The notes below the pieces were generated by a model. The model saw only the letters and a list, made by a program, of their open reading frames with translations. It did not search any database and was not told the DNA's origin. From Henricia sp. BOLD:AAB3569 (taxonomy: Eukaryota; Echinodermata; Asteroidea; Spinulosida; Echinasteridae): a DNA stretch of 64,000 bases. The stretch is taken from positions 1 to 64,000 of the forward strand of contig JBBELK010000560.1 in the NCBI GenBank assembly GCA_037783545.1. The letters run 5' to 3'. Below are positions 31,416-42,232 of this stretch, piece after piece (positions within the stretch are counted from its first letter, which is position 1; each line of letters begins with the position of its first letter). Both the position numbers and the translations under genes were made by a program.

Positions 31416-33639
31416 CATCGATATGAAGTTTGCAATTGATCACGTTTAAATGACGTCACTTCCTACAAGATGTCATGGCATCAGGATTTTCAGCGTAATT
31501 TTTGGTGACGCGCTTCGGTTGCGCCGTGTTTCGAACAAATTTCGAGCAACACACCCGCATGTTTGGAACAATTTTCAGGGTGTGCGTGCGCGTACTTGAT
31601 GGCGTTTAATACGCAGTAGCATTTTTCCTACGAAGATGGCATCTGTGAACGTGATCAATTAGTGGCCAGTTTGCATTAGAAGAGTTATGTTGCATTATGA
31701 AAATTATATATTATGCTGTAAGAAAGATGCAGAAAAATTGCGCAAACAAAATAGGCATCATACCAGAAATTGACATAGTACTCCATGTTGTTCAAGAACC
31801 GCTTGTCCATGGTGATAGACATCAGTGCTGAATGGGGAGCTTCTCCTGGTGTCAGGTAGTCTTCCCGGGGCTTTTCCAGTGGCTCATGCTCACACTGACC
31901 TAACCCAACAGACCCACCCAATGCCCATTCATGTTTTCCACACACATGGTGGAGTAGGCCCCTCCATTTCTCCTGAAAGGTACGGGAAAATTCACTTATT
32001 AACCCTCGTAGAAGGTGATCCTTGGGACTGTTTTGAACAGTCTGTTTGTATTACGTGTACGGTATACACATATAAGCTTGCCGTGGGTTAGCGCAGGCGC
32101 GGGCACACACCCCATACTTTTTAGGGGTGCAAAACCCATTTTCGTATCTGTATACAAATTGGAGGAACAAAAATCTGCATGATACATCTTTAATTCGGAT
32201 TTTTGAGTAGTCCCATCGAGTTGTTACTGAACTTGTCTATCGACCGTGCCTGAATGAAGAGCTTTTCTTCTTCATTCAAAAAATTTGTTTTTTCGTTATA
32301 AATTTAGCTTTGCGGTGCTTTAGAAGCCATGCCTTTGTTGGGAGAGCAAAAATATTCACGTGCGTAACTATATGATGTACTCCAGCGCAGCACGCGCTAA
32401 CCCCGAAATTGCCTGTGAACCCTTACATGTTACCCCTGGTTTCCCTCTACAATGCTAACCCTGGGGTTTTGGCCGTTAACCCCGAGATTACCCTCCTTAA
32501 TCCTAGTCACTAGCAGGGTTAACCAACCCCGGGGTAACGGTCTTATTTTGTCTTAACCCGGGGCGGAAAAACAGTAGTGGCCCCCGGGCATCTCGGGGTT
32601 AAGGATTGCAAGTACCTTACATCCTGATTAAATTGGCCTTTGTAAGGGCCCGATTGCAGATTTTGTTTCGGCAAGGTGGCAAAGTGATGATGGGGTGATG
32701 AAGTGATGGGCATATTAGCAATGGTGCAAAGTGGATGTGGGGTAAATTCACTCATACCGGTACATTCCTGTATTTTTTGGCGGCATTCACTAATGACTGA
32801 TGTGTCTCTGAAAAATTTTGCAATGTGTTCACCGACTTGGAATGAAATGCATAGCACATGCATTCTACTCTTTATAACAACCCTAAATACAGTTTGCCCT
32901 TTGAGTTACATACCTGACAGATGTCTTTTTTTCTCGGAAGGGTTCCACTCCAGACACCCCTGAGCTGTAAGGGGACAATATATTTGGAAATACTCAGCTC
33001 TGGCAAATGCTAAAAGAACGAGAGAGCTTGGCTGAAGCATACCTCATATCATTTTCTCAAATATAGTTAGAGGTCCAAGTGCTCGATAAAAGCCTACGAA
33101 ACACAAATATACATCAGACAGTTTTTTTTAGACAAAGACTGGACAGTTTTAAACCCTTTTTAGCTTGGCACGTGCTCATGCCCAATTCAGCGAATATGGA
33201 ACATGCCCACATACAAACTACATGTACATGCCCCCATAAGCAAAACTGGAATAAACATGATACAATACAGACAAGACAATACCTGTCAGTAGAGTGGGCC
33301 ATTTCTCCTCCATGTTGTTGGCTCTCAATGGCGATACACCTATCATGGGACTACAAAGAAAAAACCCATAAATTTTTAATGAACTGTTGTCAGCTATGTG
33401 TTTCAATCACTGTAGCACAATCCCACTCAATTAATTTAAATTATGCATTCACCAACCAAAAAGGTGCATAGTGCAATGTGAACATGTAGACTTGTTAGAA
33501 AATATTAACCAATGATTCTTAATCCGTTTTCCTTATGTCTGCCCCAAAACAACTTCGTGCACAGGCAATCAGGACTGGAGTGCAGGCCGTGGTTTAGGAT
33601 GAAGTACATGTAGAATCAGGGCGAAGTGGTTTTGGGGAC
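31416..33639. other. Unassigned stretch with one short inverted repeat
   Basis: No gene is supported; frames such as 33079-33471 lack any family signature. TTAACCCCGAGAT at 32476 and its complement ATCTCGGGGTTAA at 32590 bracket about 127 bp rich in TAACCC-like words, possibly a fold-back element. Confidence 0.4.
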
Positions 33640-34180
33640 GGTTAACCCTTTTTTGACAGTTTTCTCAAAAGTTAGACGAAGTACAGAGCTTATTTTTGCT
33701 TAGGTTGGTTTTTATCATGAATATCTAATAACGACACAGAGGGATAAAACTATTTATGGTATTTTTTGTGGTATAAGTTATATAGTGCAATCGATAGCTT
33801 ATTTAATTCGAAGATATATTTCCCACTGACACTTCCGTCGCAAATGTTGCATTTCTGAGATAAATAAATGATAAAATTATTGCATAAAGTAATGCACAAA
33901 ATGACGTGGCGAGCGGTCTGTGCGTAAGCGCGACAACAGAAGGCGCTGCGCGCGCGTGAATGGTTATCTTGTGCACTAACTGAAGGCAATTTGTTTGGAA
34001 GAAAACATGATTTTTCTACAGAAAAGCAACATTTGCGACAAAAGTGCAAGTGGAAAGTATATCTTAAAATTACATTATGTGTTGATTCCAGGAGGTAATT
34101 TCCTTAAAATCTTTGTTCAATGTATACGAAAAAAATACCCTATTTGTAATGGTTTACCAATCATGTATACCGCCTTTAAG
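33640..34180 (-). mobile_element. Repeat X, copy 3, carrying nested repeat Y
   Basis: On the minus strand the X start (TTAAAGGCGGTATACATGAT) lies at 34178 and the X body (CTTCGTCTAACTTTTGAGAA) near 33665. Between them is a copy of repeat Y (about 33785-34139), which also exists alone at 41279-41689. So Y inserted into X. Confidence 0.7.
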
Positions 34181-35112
34181 TGTTTACTGAAAAAAAGGCA
34201 TTATCTGATTTTCTTCAACTCATAGTCTTACCTGGGAGCTACATTGTACACCGGATAGATGTGCAGGGGTGGATGTGGCAAATTTTAGTCCTGCAGATGA
34301 ACTTGGTCCTGGAATGCTTGGTGAAGAACTCCTAAATGCACAGTAAAACATGTTAGCAAAAAGTTAAACCATGCAAGATTCCAACTTTGCCTTGTCCCAT
34401 GTTTTTCAGAAAGACATCGATTTGGAGGTTAGAGCCACAGTCACAAACCAGTCACAAACCATTCTGCCCCAAAACAGAATGAGTTGACATATTATTACAG
34501 TCAGAATACCCTAAATGTTATTTTTACAATATGACAGTTCCATTTTTCAACAGCCAAATTTAAATGCCTCAGACGTGTGGCTTAACTTCCTCCTTGCCAG
34601 GGCTAAATATGCAAGTTCAGCAACAAGATCAAAATGTATTTTATTTGCCGTTAATTTCATTACTTTATACCTTGGGTAAGACAACAAAATACATGAAACA
34701 AAAGTACTGGTTTGTAATACTACATGCATATTTGTTTAACAAGACCTCCAACACTGTACCTTGTACCTGTACACACACTAAATCACTGCATCATGATATA
34801 GGGCGATATAACTGATAGAAGCATACAATGTCGCAAGGCAAACTCAAGATTCGGGCGCTTCATATTTTGGCGCATGAGGGCTATTCAAGGCTACTATTTC
34901 CGGTAGAAAATATAAATGTTCACCCATGATGCGGAAGACAGAGTTCCGCAGCCTTGGAAAGCCCCCTGCCAATGTGGAATTCGCAGGAAACAGGACAAAT
35001 CGTACCCGGGACAACTTGCAGCGACCTTTGTCAGGAATTTACCGGGACATTTTGTCGGGACATTTAGACTTTTGGCAAGAGTTTTAGTGCCACTTTTGCC
35101 GGTACTAAATTC
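34181..35112. other. Unassigned non-coding stretch
   Basis: No repeats with clear ends or coding motifs recognised. Confidence 0.4.
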
Positions 35113-35620
35113 TTATCAACGCTCCAGTTGGCAAACGGTCGAGTTCATGACTCGACGGTATTTTTTTAGTTTATGCCACAACTCGAATTTAAGGAAAATA
35201 ATTATTGGAATCGATAACTTGGACGATTTAAAAATACCTTTTCCATTGGCATTTCCGTCGCAAATGTTGCGTTTCCATGAAAATTCTGTGTTTTTGTCAC
35301 GCCCGCCTCCATACAAAAGTGTGTGAAACTGCTGCCGGCCGAGCAATGTGTAAAGAAATAGGGCGTACGCGTGATGATCCATTTGGTTTATGGCCGGCCG
35401 CTTTGCGTGCAATCATATGCAATATTTTTTCCTGTGATTTTTCTCTAAAACTAAGCTTTTGCGACGGAAATGCAACTTATTCTAAAATTGTCAAAGCTAT
35501 CGATTCCAATAGTTATTTTCCTTAAATTCGAGTTGTGGCATAAACTAACAAAATACCGACTCGACTGTGAAGTCGAGTTGGTACGACGGTCGAGTTGGCA
35601 GGCAAACGGTCGAGTTGACT
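35113..35620. mobile_element. TIR element with ~150-bp arms
   Basis: The left arm (TTTAGTTTATGCCACAACTC, then GGAATCGATAACTTGGACGA) is mirrored by the right arm (AGCTATCGATTCCAATAG, then GAGTTGTGGCATAAACTAA). The inner word TTTCCGTCGCAAATGTTGC relates it to repeat Y. GGTCGAGTTGGCA words occur at or near its edges and recur at 13.6 kb. No transposase is seen. Confidence 0.7.
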
Positions 35621-35724
35621 GTAAACCTTTCAATATAAGTGGAGACTAGCTAAGATAATCTCAGCTCTTGCTTTATCATTTTTCATTGGGATGTGGTCTT
35701 TTCACCTGTAGAGCTGAGGGATGT

Positions 35725-36078
35725 CAGACAAGTCGACCGTTGAGACAACTCGACTTGAGACAAGTCGACCGTTGAGACATCTCGACTCGAGACAAGTCGA
35801 CCGCTGAGACAACTCAGCGGACACACTTAAATTTTGAAATTAAAATAACATATTTTATTTTCAAACAATAAAAACATGTCGACCAGAACGGCCGTGTCAC
35901 TGAATGGGTAAGCACCATCACCTCTCCCCTTTGACTTGTCTCAACGGTCGACTTGTCTCAACGGTCGACTTGTTTTTCTATTTATCGCACATACGGTCGA
36001 GTTGTCTGAACGGTCGAGTTGTCTCAACGGTCGACTTGTCTCGAGTCGAGTTGTCTCAACGGTCGACTTTTCTGACCC
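35725..36078. repeat. Inverted clusters of a 17-bp GTCGACCGTTGAGACAA repeat
   Basis: The left cluster (35729-35825) has three copies of GACAAGTCGACC(G/C)TTGAGACA-like words. The right cluster (35937-36075) has the complement, CTTGTCTCAACGGTCGA, about six times. Between them lies about 110 bp of AT-rich DNA. Together they could form a long imperfect hairpin. Confidence 0.75.
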
Positions 36079-36605
36079 CCGAGCTGAGAAGCATTAAGAA
36101 CATGAACACGCCATCACAAAAACAGGACAAAACAAATGTGTCATTTTCTCACCGTGACACACTAATTCCCCCTAAAACTCACCCAAACCTTGTCAGGCAT
36201 AACCCCTACGCAGGTCCTTGAGGGAAATAACCAGCCACGATGATTATTTTGCAAACAATTCTAGCGAAACAAACCGGTATGGGTATGCTCACAGCCTAAC
36301 CGTTGTCGCATGTTGTCATGTTGTGTTTATAAAGTCTATCTGCCTAGTCTGTGTAAAAAGGAATACCAATGCACATTGGTTACCAGACTTGACCTTATCG
36401 CTATTATCGGTCGTGTGAGGGCAGCATTTAACGAAATGTTTTTAAAAAACGAGTTTTCGTCTCATGAGACGAAAACTATTTCTTTTGCTCATTTCTCAAA
36501 GACTATAGCACTCTAGACAAAATCATTTTAGGGGAAGTTTTCTACGGTCATCATGTTTATATTGTGTAAGTTAGGCGTAAATCTGTGGACATTTCTGATT
36601 TCGAG
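36079..36605. other. Unassigned non-coding stretch
   Basis: A short palindrome, TTTTCGTCTCATGAGACGAAAA, lies near 36452. Nothing else recognised. Confidence 0.4.
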
Positions 36606-36759
36606 ATTACCAATGATGTATACTGCCTTTAAGGGCAAACAAACAAGCGGGAATTTATAACTAATTTCATTGCGATAAGTTGGGTATAGTTGTGTAGTGT
36701 TAACGTGCTCGGCAGAGAGTAGACGCGACCTGAATGAAGAAACGGACCTTAACTGTACC

Positions 36760-37584
36760 TTAAAGGAACACGTTGCCTTCAGATTTCACGTAATCTCACG
36801 TTTGAGGGTGTTCCTTATACTTATTAAGAGTTGTTCTTGCAATAAAACACATTTAATGTGTTATAATTAGTGAATGGTAATTTAAAAAAACCAACACTGA
36901 CCTCTGACCCCCACTACATGTCCCGCGAAATGTATACGTATTTCAAGCCGTCAATACGATCGTCCGGGTAGTGGGCAAAATGCAGCGACGAACAGGAGTT
37001 AGGCTGGCGACGTAGCCAGTGGTCAAGTAAACCTATCAGATGAACGCAAGGTACCATACTATTCTCCGCCTCCCGAGACATGTGTGAAATGTAAACACAC
37101 ACACGTACACACCGACTGGCTGTCAAAATGGATCGTCAAGAGAACACAGCAGACGCGTCAAAAAGAAAAAAACAAAAACCTCGCCATTCAGGATAAGAAT
37201 ATTGTCATGGGACAAACCGATAGAAAGGACTTGGATGATTTATACCCAATGGTTATTGTAGACACGAATTTAAAAAAAATTATGATAATACGAAATTTTT
37301 TAATGAAATAATTGTTCAGAAGTATTTGAACAGCTGCGACTGGAAATAAGACTAATAGAATTTCTCCGCCATTTATGGGAGTCAAGATTTTGACTCCCAT
37401 AAATGGCGGAGCGTGCTGCTTCGAGAAATTACGCAAAATTGAAGCATTTCTAAGGTACTTTTGTGCGGATCATTATATTCTACTTTTTAAACATCTTTCA
37501 GATCGTGCTCATTATACTTCAAACGCTTGTAATAGCCCAAAAACGCCCAATAAAGCGCAACCCGAAGGCAACGTGTTCCTTTAA
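36760..37584. mobile_element. 825-bp TTAA-flanked TIR element
   Basis: TTAAAGGAACACGTTGCCTT at the left pairs exactly with AAGGCAACGTGTTCCTTTAA at the right. The paralogous copy at 40152 lacks the element. TTAA at both ends suggests piggyBac-type mobilisation. Short frames inside carry no transposase motifs. Confidence 0.8.
37364..37411. repeat. Perfect 22-bp-arm palindrome
   Basis: CTCCGCCATTTATGGGAGTC plus AA, then a 4-bp spacer and the exact complement. It lies within the TTAA element and could form a cruciform. Confidence 0.9.
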
Positions 37585-37681
37585 ATATACGTTGTACCTA
37601 TAGAATGCCAATAATGACCAGTCATGCATAGCACATTGTGAACACATACCAATACACAATACAAAGGACCGTATATCCGTT

Positions 37682-37886
37682 ATAATAATAATAATAATAA
37701 TAATAGTACTTATATACCGCCCTACATGTAAAAAACATCTCAAAGCGGTTTACACTAAAAATGTTTACATCAACGTTATACTATAAAAGCAGCTAAAATG
37801 ATAATGTATTGCACAAAATTCACAACTACACTACACACAACTTGATACATATAATTAAACATTATACGATATTAAACATTATACGT
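37682..37886 (-). mobile_element. LINE 3'-tail insertion, (ATT)n end
   Basis: An (ATA)n run at 37682-37705 is followed by TATATACCGCCC and CTCAAAGCGGTTTACA, the typical 3' end of L2/CR1-type LINEs read on the minus strand. The paralogous site at 40245-40252 lacks it. The insertion carries only the non-coding tail, a common result of truncated target-primed insertion. Confidence 0.65.
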
Positions 37887-38063
37887 TATACGATCATTCA
37901 ACCGAATGAAACTACATTTTCATTCTCCTTCGCTTTGCTCATACGAATGAATGAGTCGAATAACACAGAACATATGGTTTAAATGTTTTATTGATACAGC
38001 ATGGGATAGTGGCCGGGAACTCTGGAAATGACAAAGTATTAGGGCTTGGGGGAAAAATGTGTA

Positions 38064-38531
38064 CCTTGAGAAAGAGAGAGAGAATACTCTGAAAGGGCAG
38101 AGCAGCAAAGAGTTCGCTTCCGGCTAGTTGCCCAAAGTCGATGTTCCACACCTTCGTTAGTGGTCACTCACGGCATTCAGCCATCCTCACGGCGTCTGTC
38201 GATTGCCGTTTTACGTGCAATCGAACTACATGTGGGCTTCTGTTGCGTTGTCCAGTGCGGGTGCGAGTCCTCAGCTGTTTGTGATGTTCACCGAGAATCT
38301 CTCGTAGTACTTGAGAAAGAGAGAGAGGAGACTCTGAAAGGACAGAGCAGCAAAGAGCTCGCCCCCGGCTAGTTGCCCAAAGTCGATGTTCCACACCTTC
38401 GTTAGTGGTCACTCACGGCATTCATCCATGCTCACGGCGTCTGTCGATTGCCGTTTTTAAGTGCAATCGAACTACATGTAGGCTTCTGTTGCGTTGCCCA
38501 GTGCGGGTGTGAGTCCTCAGCTGTTTGTGAC
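38064..38531. repeat. ~245-bp tandem duplication
   Basis: Copy 1 (38064-38285) and copy 2 (38309-38531) both run from CTTGAGAAAGAGAGAGAG through GTTCCACACCTTCGTTAGTG to CAGCTGTTTGTGA, with about 5% differences. The start of a third copy appears near 39150, after the fold-back element, so the element interrupted the array. Confidence 0.8.
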
Positions 38532-38548
38532 TTAGTCAGTGAGCTTTC

Positions 38549-39090
38549 CTTTCATACAGTGGATTGTTGTCATTTTGCCTCAATTAGAATCACACCCAAA
38601 AATTTTCCTCCTAATTGTGTCCTACAGTGGTTTGAGATGTCCATGATTGGAAAATGATTGGAAAGAAATACTCACAACACCGTTTTTGAAGCCAAAATTT
38701 TCTCTTGCGTTGAATTTCGACGAGGATTTTCGGTGTAACTGTAAAATCTGGACACTAGAGGGTGCTGTTACGAATTAGTGGTTTTGGCTGTGGCTATGCT
38801 GTTGCCATGGGCAGACAATAACGTAGTCCTTAGAAACAGCATAGCCACAGCCAAAGCCACTTATTCGTAACAGCGCCCTCTAGTGTCCAGATTTTACAGT
38901 TACACCGAAAATCCTCGTCGAAATTTAACGCAAGAGAAAATTTTGGCTTCAAAAACGGTGTTGTAAGTATTTCTTTCCAATCATTTTCCAATCATGGACA
39001 TCTCAAACCACTATAGGACACAACTAGGAGGAAATGTTTGGGTGTGATTCTAATTTCGAGGCAAAATGACAACAATCCACTGTATGAAAG
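38549..39090. mobile_element. 542-bp long inverted repeat (fold-back)
   Basis: Arms of about 255 bp (38549-38803 and 38835-39090) are near-perfect complements, separated by a 31-base loop. Edges are CTTTCATACAGTGGATTG and its complement. The arms include GACACTAGAGG and TTTTGGCTGTGGCTATGCTG. There is no coding. A short hairpin (39108-39140, CTGTCCCTACGGG) follows. Confidence 0.9.
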
Positions 39091-39292
39091 AGGTACCTTC
39101 TGTCCCTACGGGAAATCCCGTTGGGACAGAATTATTCTGTCTATTTGTGACTTTCACTGATAATCTGTTGTAGTTCTGAAGAGCCGATTTTATAATGGAA
39201 AAGTGCAGACTAAAGTTACCTAGATAACAATTAGCGATGCTAGTTCATATGCATAAAAAGACAGTCTGGAAATTGGTACAATAGTTCTGCTT

Positions 39293-40279
39293 AAAGGCGA
39301 ACAAACAAGCGGGAATGTATGACTAATTTCATTGCGATAAGTTGGGTATAGTTGTGTAGTGTTAACTTTTTCCTAAAATGTTTTATTCATCCGAATAAAA
39401 CACGCACTGGTTTGGTCCAAGTCCAGTCACACCAACGAGCACAATCGTTACCAGTCCAGGTCGAGCAATCATCAAGACCACAGACACGGATCCAATCATG
39501 TTCAAAAATTCCATAGTCGTTGCCAGTCCAGGTCATTATCCGGCAAGTGGCAGTTTCATTCTATTCAGTCTACAGTTTTGCCGATCAGTTCCTCTTTCGT
39601 AGTCGTTGCCAGTCCAGGTCATTATCCGTTGAGTCGCAGTTTCATTCTATTAAGTCCAACGTTTTTGCCGATCAGTTCCTCGTTTTTGCCAATCAATTCC
39701 TCTTCCGTAGTCGTTGCCAGTTCATGTAATTATCCGGTAAGTCGCAGTTTCATTCTAGTCAGTCTAACGTTTTTGCCGATCAGTTCCTCGTTTTTGCCAA
39801 TCAATTCCTCTTCCGTAGTCGTTGCCAGTCCATGTCATTATCCGGTAAGTCGCAGTTTCATTCTATTCAGTCTAACGTTTTTGCGGATCAGTTCCTCTTC
39901 CGTAGTCGTTGCCAGTCCAGGTCATTATCCGGTAAGTCGCAGTTTCATTTTATTCAGTCTAACGTTTTTGCCGATCAGTCCCTCCTTCGTAGTCGTTGCC
40001 AGTCCAGGTCATTATCCGGCGAGTCGCAGCTTCATTCCATTCCCCATTCGTGGTCGCTGCCAGTCCAGGTCATTATCCGGCCTCACGTCCACCGTCCTGA
40101 TGTTTGTTAACGTGCTCGGCAGAGAGTAGACGCGACCTGAATGAAGAAACGGACCTACGTTGTACCTATAGAATGCCAATAACGACCAGTCATGCATAGC
40201 ACATTGTGAACACATACCGATACACAATACAAAGGACCGTATAGCCGTTATACGATCATTCAACCGAATGAAACTACAT
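39293..40279. mobile_element. Repeat Z, copy 2 (insertion at GTTAAC)
   Basis: Same block order as copy 1 but interrupted at GTTAAC by 39368-40111. It has no TTAA element and no LINE tail, so it serves as the empty site for both. Confidence 0.75.
39368..40111. mobile_element. Insertion with seven copies of an ~85-bp repeat
   Basis: Flanked by GTTAAC on both sides (39362-39367 and 40106-40111), consistent with a TTAA or 6-bp target duplication. The interior repeats GTCGTTGCCAGTCCAGGTCA about seven times at 84-109 bp steps (39517-40075). The plus-strand frame over it is an effect of the repeat, not a gene. Confidence 0.7.
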
Positions 40280-40531
40280 TTAAGTCGCGCTGGCTAGTAT
40301 TCTTTTTGCGACCAAAAGAAGAAATCTGTGGCATTTCTACGCTCATTAAAATACCAAAACACAAAAGAAATTCCAGGCGTAACGCAGACATTCTAGGGGT
40401 AACACAGACATTCCAGGCGGTATCTGGGCAACGCCAGGAATTTCCATTGTGTTTTGGTATTTTATTGAGCGTGGATTTGCCGCGGATTTCTTTTTGTGGT
40501 CGTAAAAAGAATACTAGCCAGCGTGACTTAA
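40280..40531. mobile_element. 252-bp TTAA fold-back element
   Basis: TTAAGTCGCGCTGGCTAGTA at the left pairs with the right end (GCTAGCCAGCGTGACTTAA) with one mismatch. Arms are about 100 bp, with AAAATACCAAAACACA in both. TTAA lies at both edges. Confidence 0.8.
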
Positions 40532-40653
40532 TACCCTTTTTCGCAGAGCGGGTCACATATTACCGCTGCCATCAGGGAATCACCAGAACCATTTCGCTTC
40601 AAGTAGGTGGCTGCTGGCCAGGCGCTCAATCCTATCAGCAGTTAGATCATACA

Positions 40654-40750
40654 ATGGAAAGACCTACCGTATTTGTGGGAAATATTCCCACAAATACTAC
40701 TGAGCTACAAATACGTACACGGTTTAGTACAATCGGGACGGTTACTGGAG
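40654..40750 (+). CDS. Candidate first exon of an RRM RNA-binding gene
   Basis: The ATG at 40654 (context ACAATGG) opens 32 codons reading MERPTVFVGNIPTNTTELQI then RTRFSTIGTVTG, ending at G plus GTAAGTGC, a strong splice donor. VFVGNIP is an RNP2 motif, and the following helix with F..IG.V fits beta1-alpha1-beta2 of an RNA recognition motif. This is the only stretch in the window that looks like host protein-coding exon. Its continuation (RNP1) is not seen nearby, so the next exon may be far away or absent. The RNP2 codons overlap a 29-base near-perfect palindrome, which is odd. It could also be a fragment carried by a transposon. Confidence 0.45.
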
Positions 40751-41278
40751 GTAAGTGCATGCCTGCCAACTAGTCCGATTTTATCGTATTTGTTTTTATT
40801 GTTAAAGGGACACACCGGCTTACTGTTTACATAATGTAGCGATCTGGCATCCTTGACAATAATTGTTCGATGGTCGTTGTGAAAACAAATTATCAAAATG
40901 TCACGTAATTAACAAGAAATTTTAAAAATAATGAAAGAGACAAAAGTTGGTCTATACGCTTTACCAGCCGTACATCGCTGTATAATACCAAATGGTTTGT
41001 AAATAAAAGTGGCGTTCGATAAGGGCCGACACGTGTTTAAACCTCGTTTTCCCTTACTAATCACACCTTGCATGATCCTTCAAGCTCAGCGATGACTCGC
41101 GGAAGGTACTCGAACGCAATGGTATATTGCACGTCCGCAATGCATGGTTAATTTTTTTCGGATATTATTTGCATCGCCGCAATTTCGCGAAAATCTCAGA
41201 TTCTCTCGTCCATATCAACACCCAGAAACCTTTCTATTGAAATATGTTGGCAGATTTGTGTACACATTGGAAAATACG
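40751..41278. other. Possible intron start, otherwise unassigned
   Basis: Follows the splice donor. No exon or element end is recognised before repeat Y. Confidence 0.3.
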
Positions 41279-41689
41279 GTATTTATTTCGTATACATTGA
41301 ACACAGATTTTAATGAAATTACCTCCTGGAATCAACACATAATGTAATTCTAAGATATACTTCCCACTTGCACTTCTGTCGCAAATGTTGCATTTCTGAG
41401 ATAAATAAATGATAACATTAATGCATAATGTAAAAGTAATGCACTAAATGACGCGGCGAGCAGTCTGTGCGTCAGCGCGACAACAGAGGGCGCTGCGCGC
41501 GCGCGTGAATGGTTATCTTGTGCACTAACTGAAGGCAATTTTTAAAGGAGAAAATGTGATTTTTCTACAATAATACACCATTTGCGACAAAAGTGCAAGT
41601 GGGAAGTATATCTTAAAATTACATTATGTGTTGATTCCAGGAGGTAATTTCCTTAAAATCTGTGTTCAATGTATACGAAAAAAATACCC
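41279..41689. mobile_element. Repeat Y (MITE with ~115-bp arms)
   Basis: Left edge GGTATTTATTTCGTATACAT pairs with the right edge ATGTATACGAAAAAAATACC, and the arms continue through TTACCTCCTGGAATCAACAC. The middle contains AGGGCGCTGCGCGCGCG. A second copy lies inside repeat X at 33785-34139. No coding. Confidence 0.8.
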
Positions 41690-42232
41690 GTCTGTAAATA
41701 CAACTAACTCACAAGACCACGTGCTTTTCGGAACCAGAATCTAGTTCCGAAAAGTCACGTGACCTTGAATAAATACGGCCAAATTTGACGGTATCTTTTC
41801 AGGATATATCTAATTTACTGTGGAAAGCGCTTCAGAATAATGTATGGGTCTATTTCGAGCCCAAAATACCCTTTGGGTGTTAAAAGTGTTGAAAATCGGA
41901 ACAATCGGACCGGTCGACTTGACCCGACTCCCCCGCGCGCGCCGCCTGTGTTTTGTACATGAAAACGGGTGCAGTAGGCCTACAAGGTCAACTTGACCGT
42001 TGTACAGGGTGTCCCAGAAAAGAAAAAAAACGAAACAGAGATTTATCGATGTTAATCATACTTTAATCTTAATCTTGAATAATAAATGACACGTATTTGG
42101 AAAGCTTAGTTCCTCATCTTTTATTTGATACCACTCATATGATACATACTTCACGCATGAATGAATAAAGACAATATGAAGCAGGGCTACCAAAACGTCG
42201 TTTGCACAAAAAAGCCTTTGTTTTCGTTTTTT
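41690..42232. other. Spacer with short palindrome and repeat edge
   Basis: GACCACGTGCTTTTCGGAAC at 41719 is mirrored by GTTCCGAAAAGTCACGTGAC at 41744. ACAGGGTGTCCCAGAAAA at 42003 is a repeat-edge-like word; similar ACAGGGTGGATT words occur inside the large array. Nothing else recognised. Confidence 0.4.

Larger units (their letters stand above)
36640..37920. mobile_element. Repeat Z, copy 1 (two later insertions)
   Basis: Shares with 39293-40279 the ordered blocks AACAAACAAGCGGGAAT, GATAAGTTGGGTATAGTTGT, GTGCTCGGCAGAGAGTAGAC, GTACCTATAGAATGCCAATA and CGATCATTCAACCGAATGAA. Relative to copy 2 it carries a TTAA element (36760-37584) and a LINE tail (about 37682-37886) and lacks the insertion at GTTAAC. 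The ancestral repeat was about 0.25 kb over the shared part. Confidence 0.75.

Noticed and set aside
33079-33471. 130-residue frame
   Set aside because: No motif, no splice-site support, composition like the surrounding non-coding DNA.
39578-40129. 183-residue serine-rich frame
   Set aside because: It follows the ~85-bp tandem repeat in an insertion; composition and repeats explain it.
40306-40653. Upstream in-frame extension of the RRM-like exon
   Set aside because: Most of it is the fold-back element 40280-40531; only the part from 40654 looks like exon.
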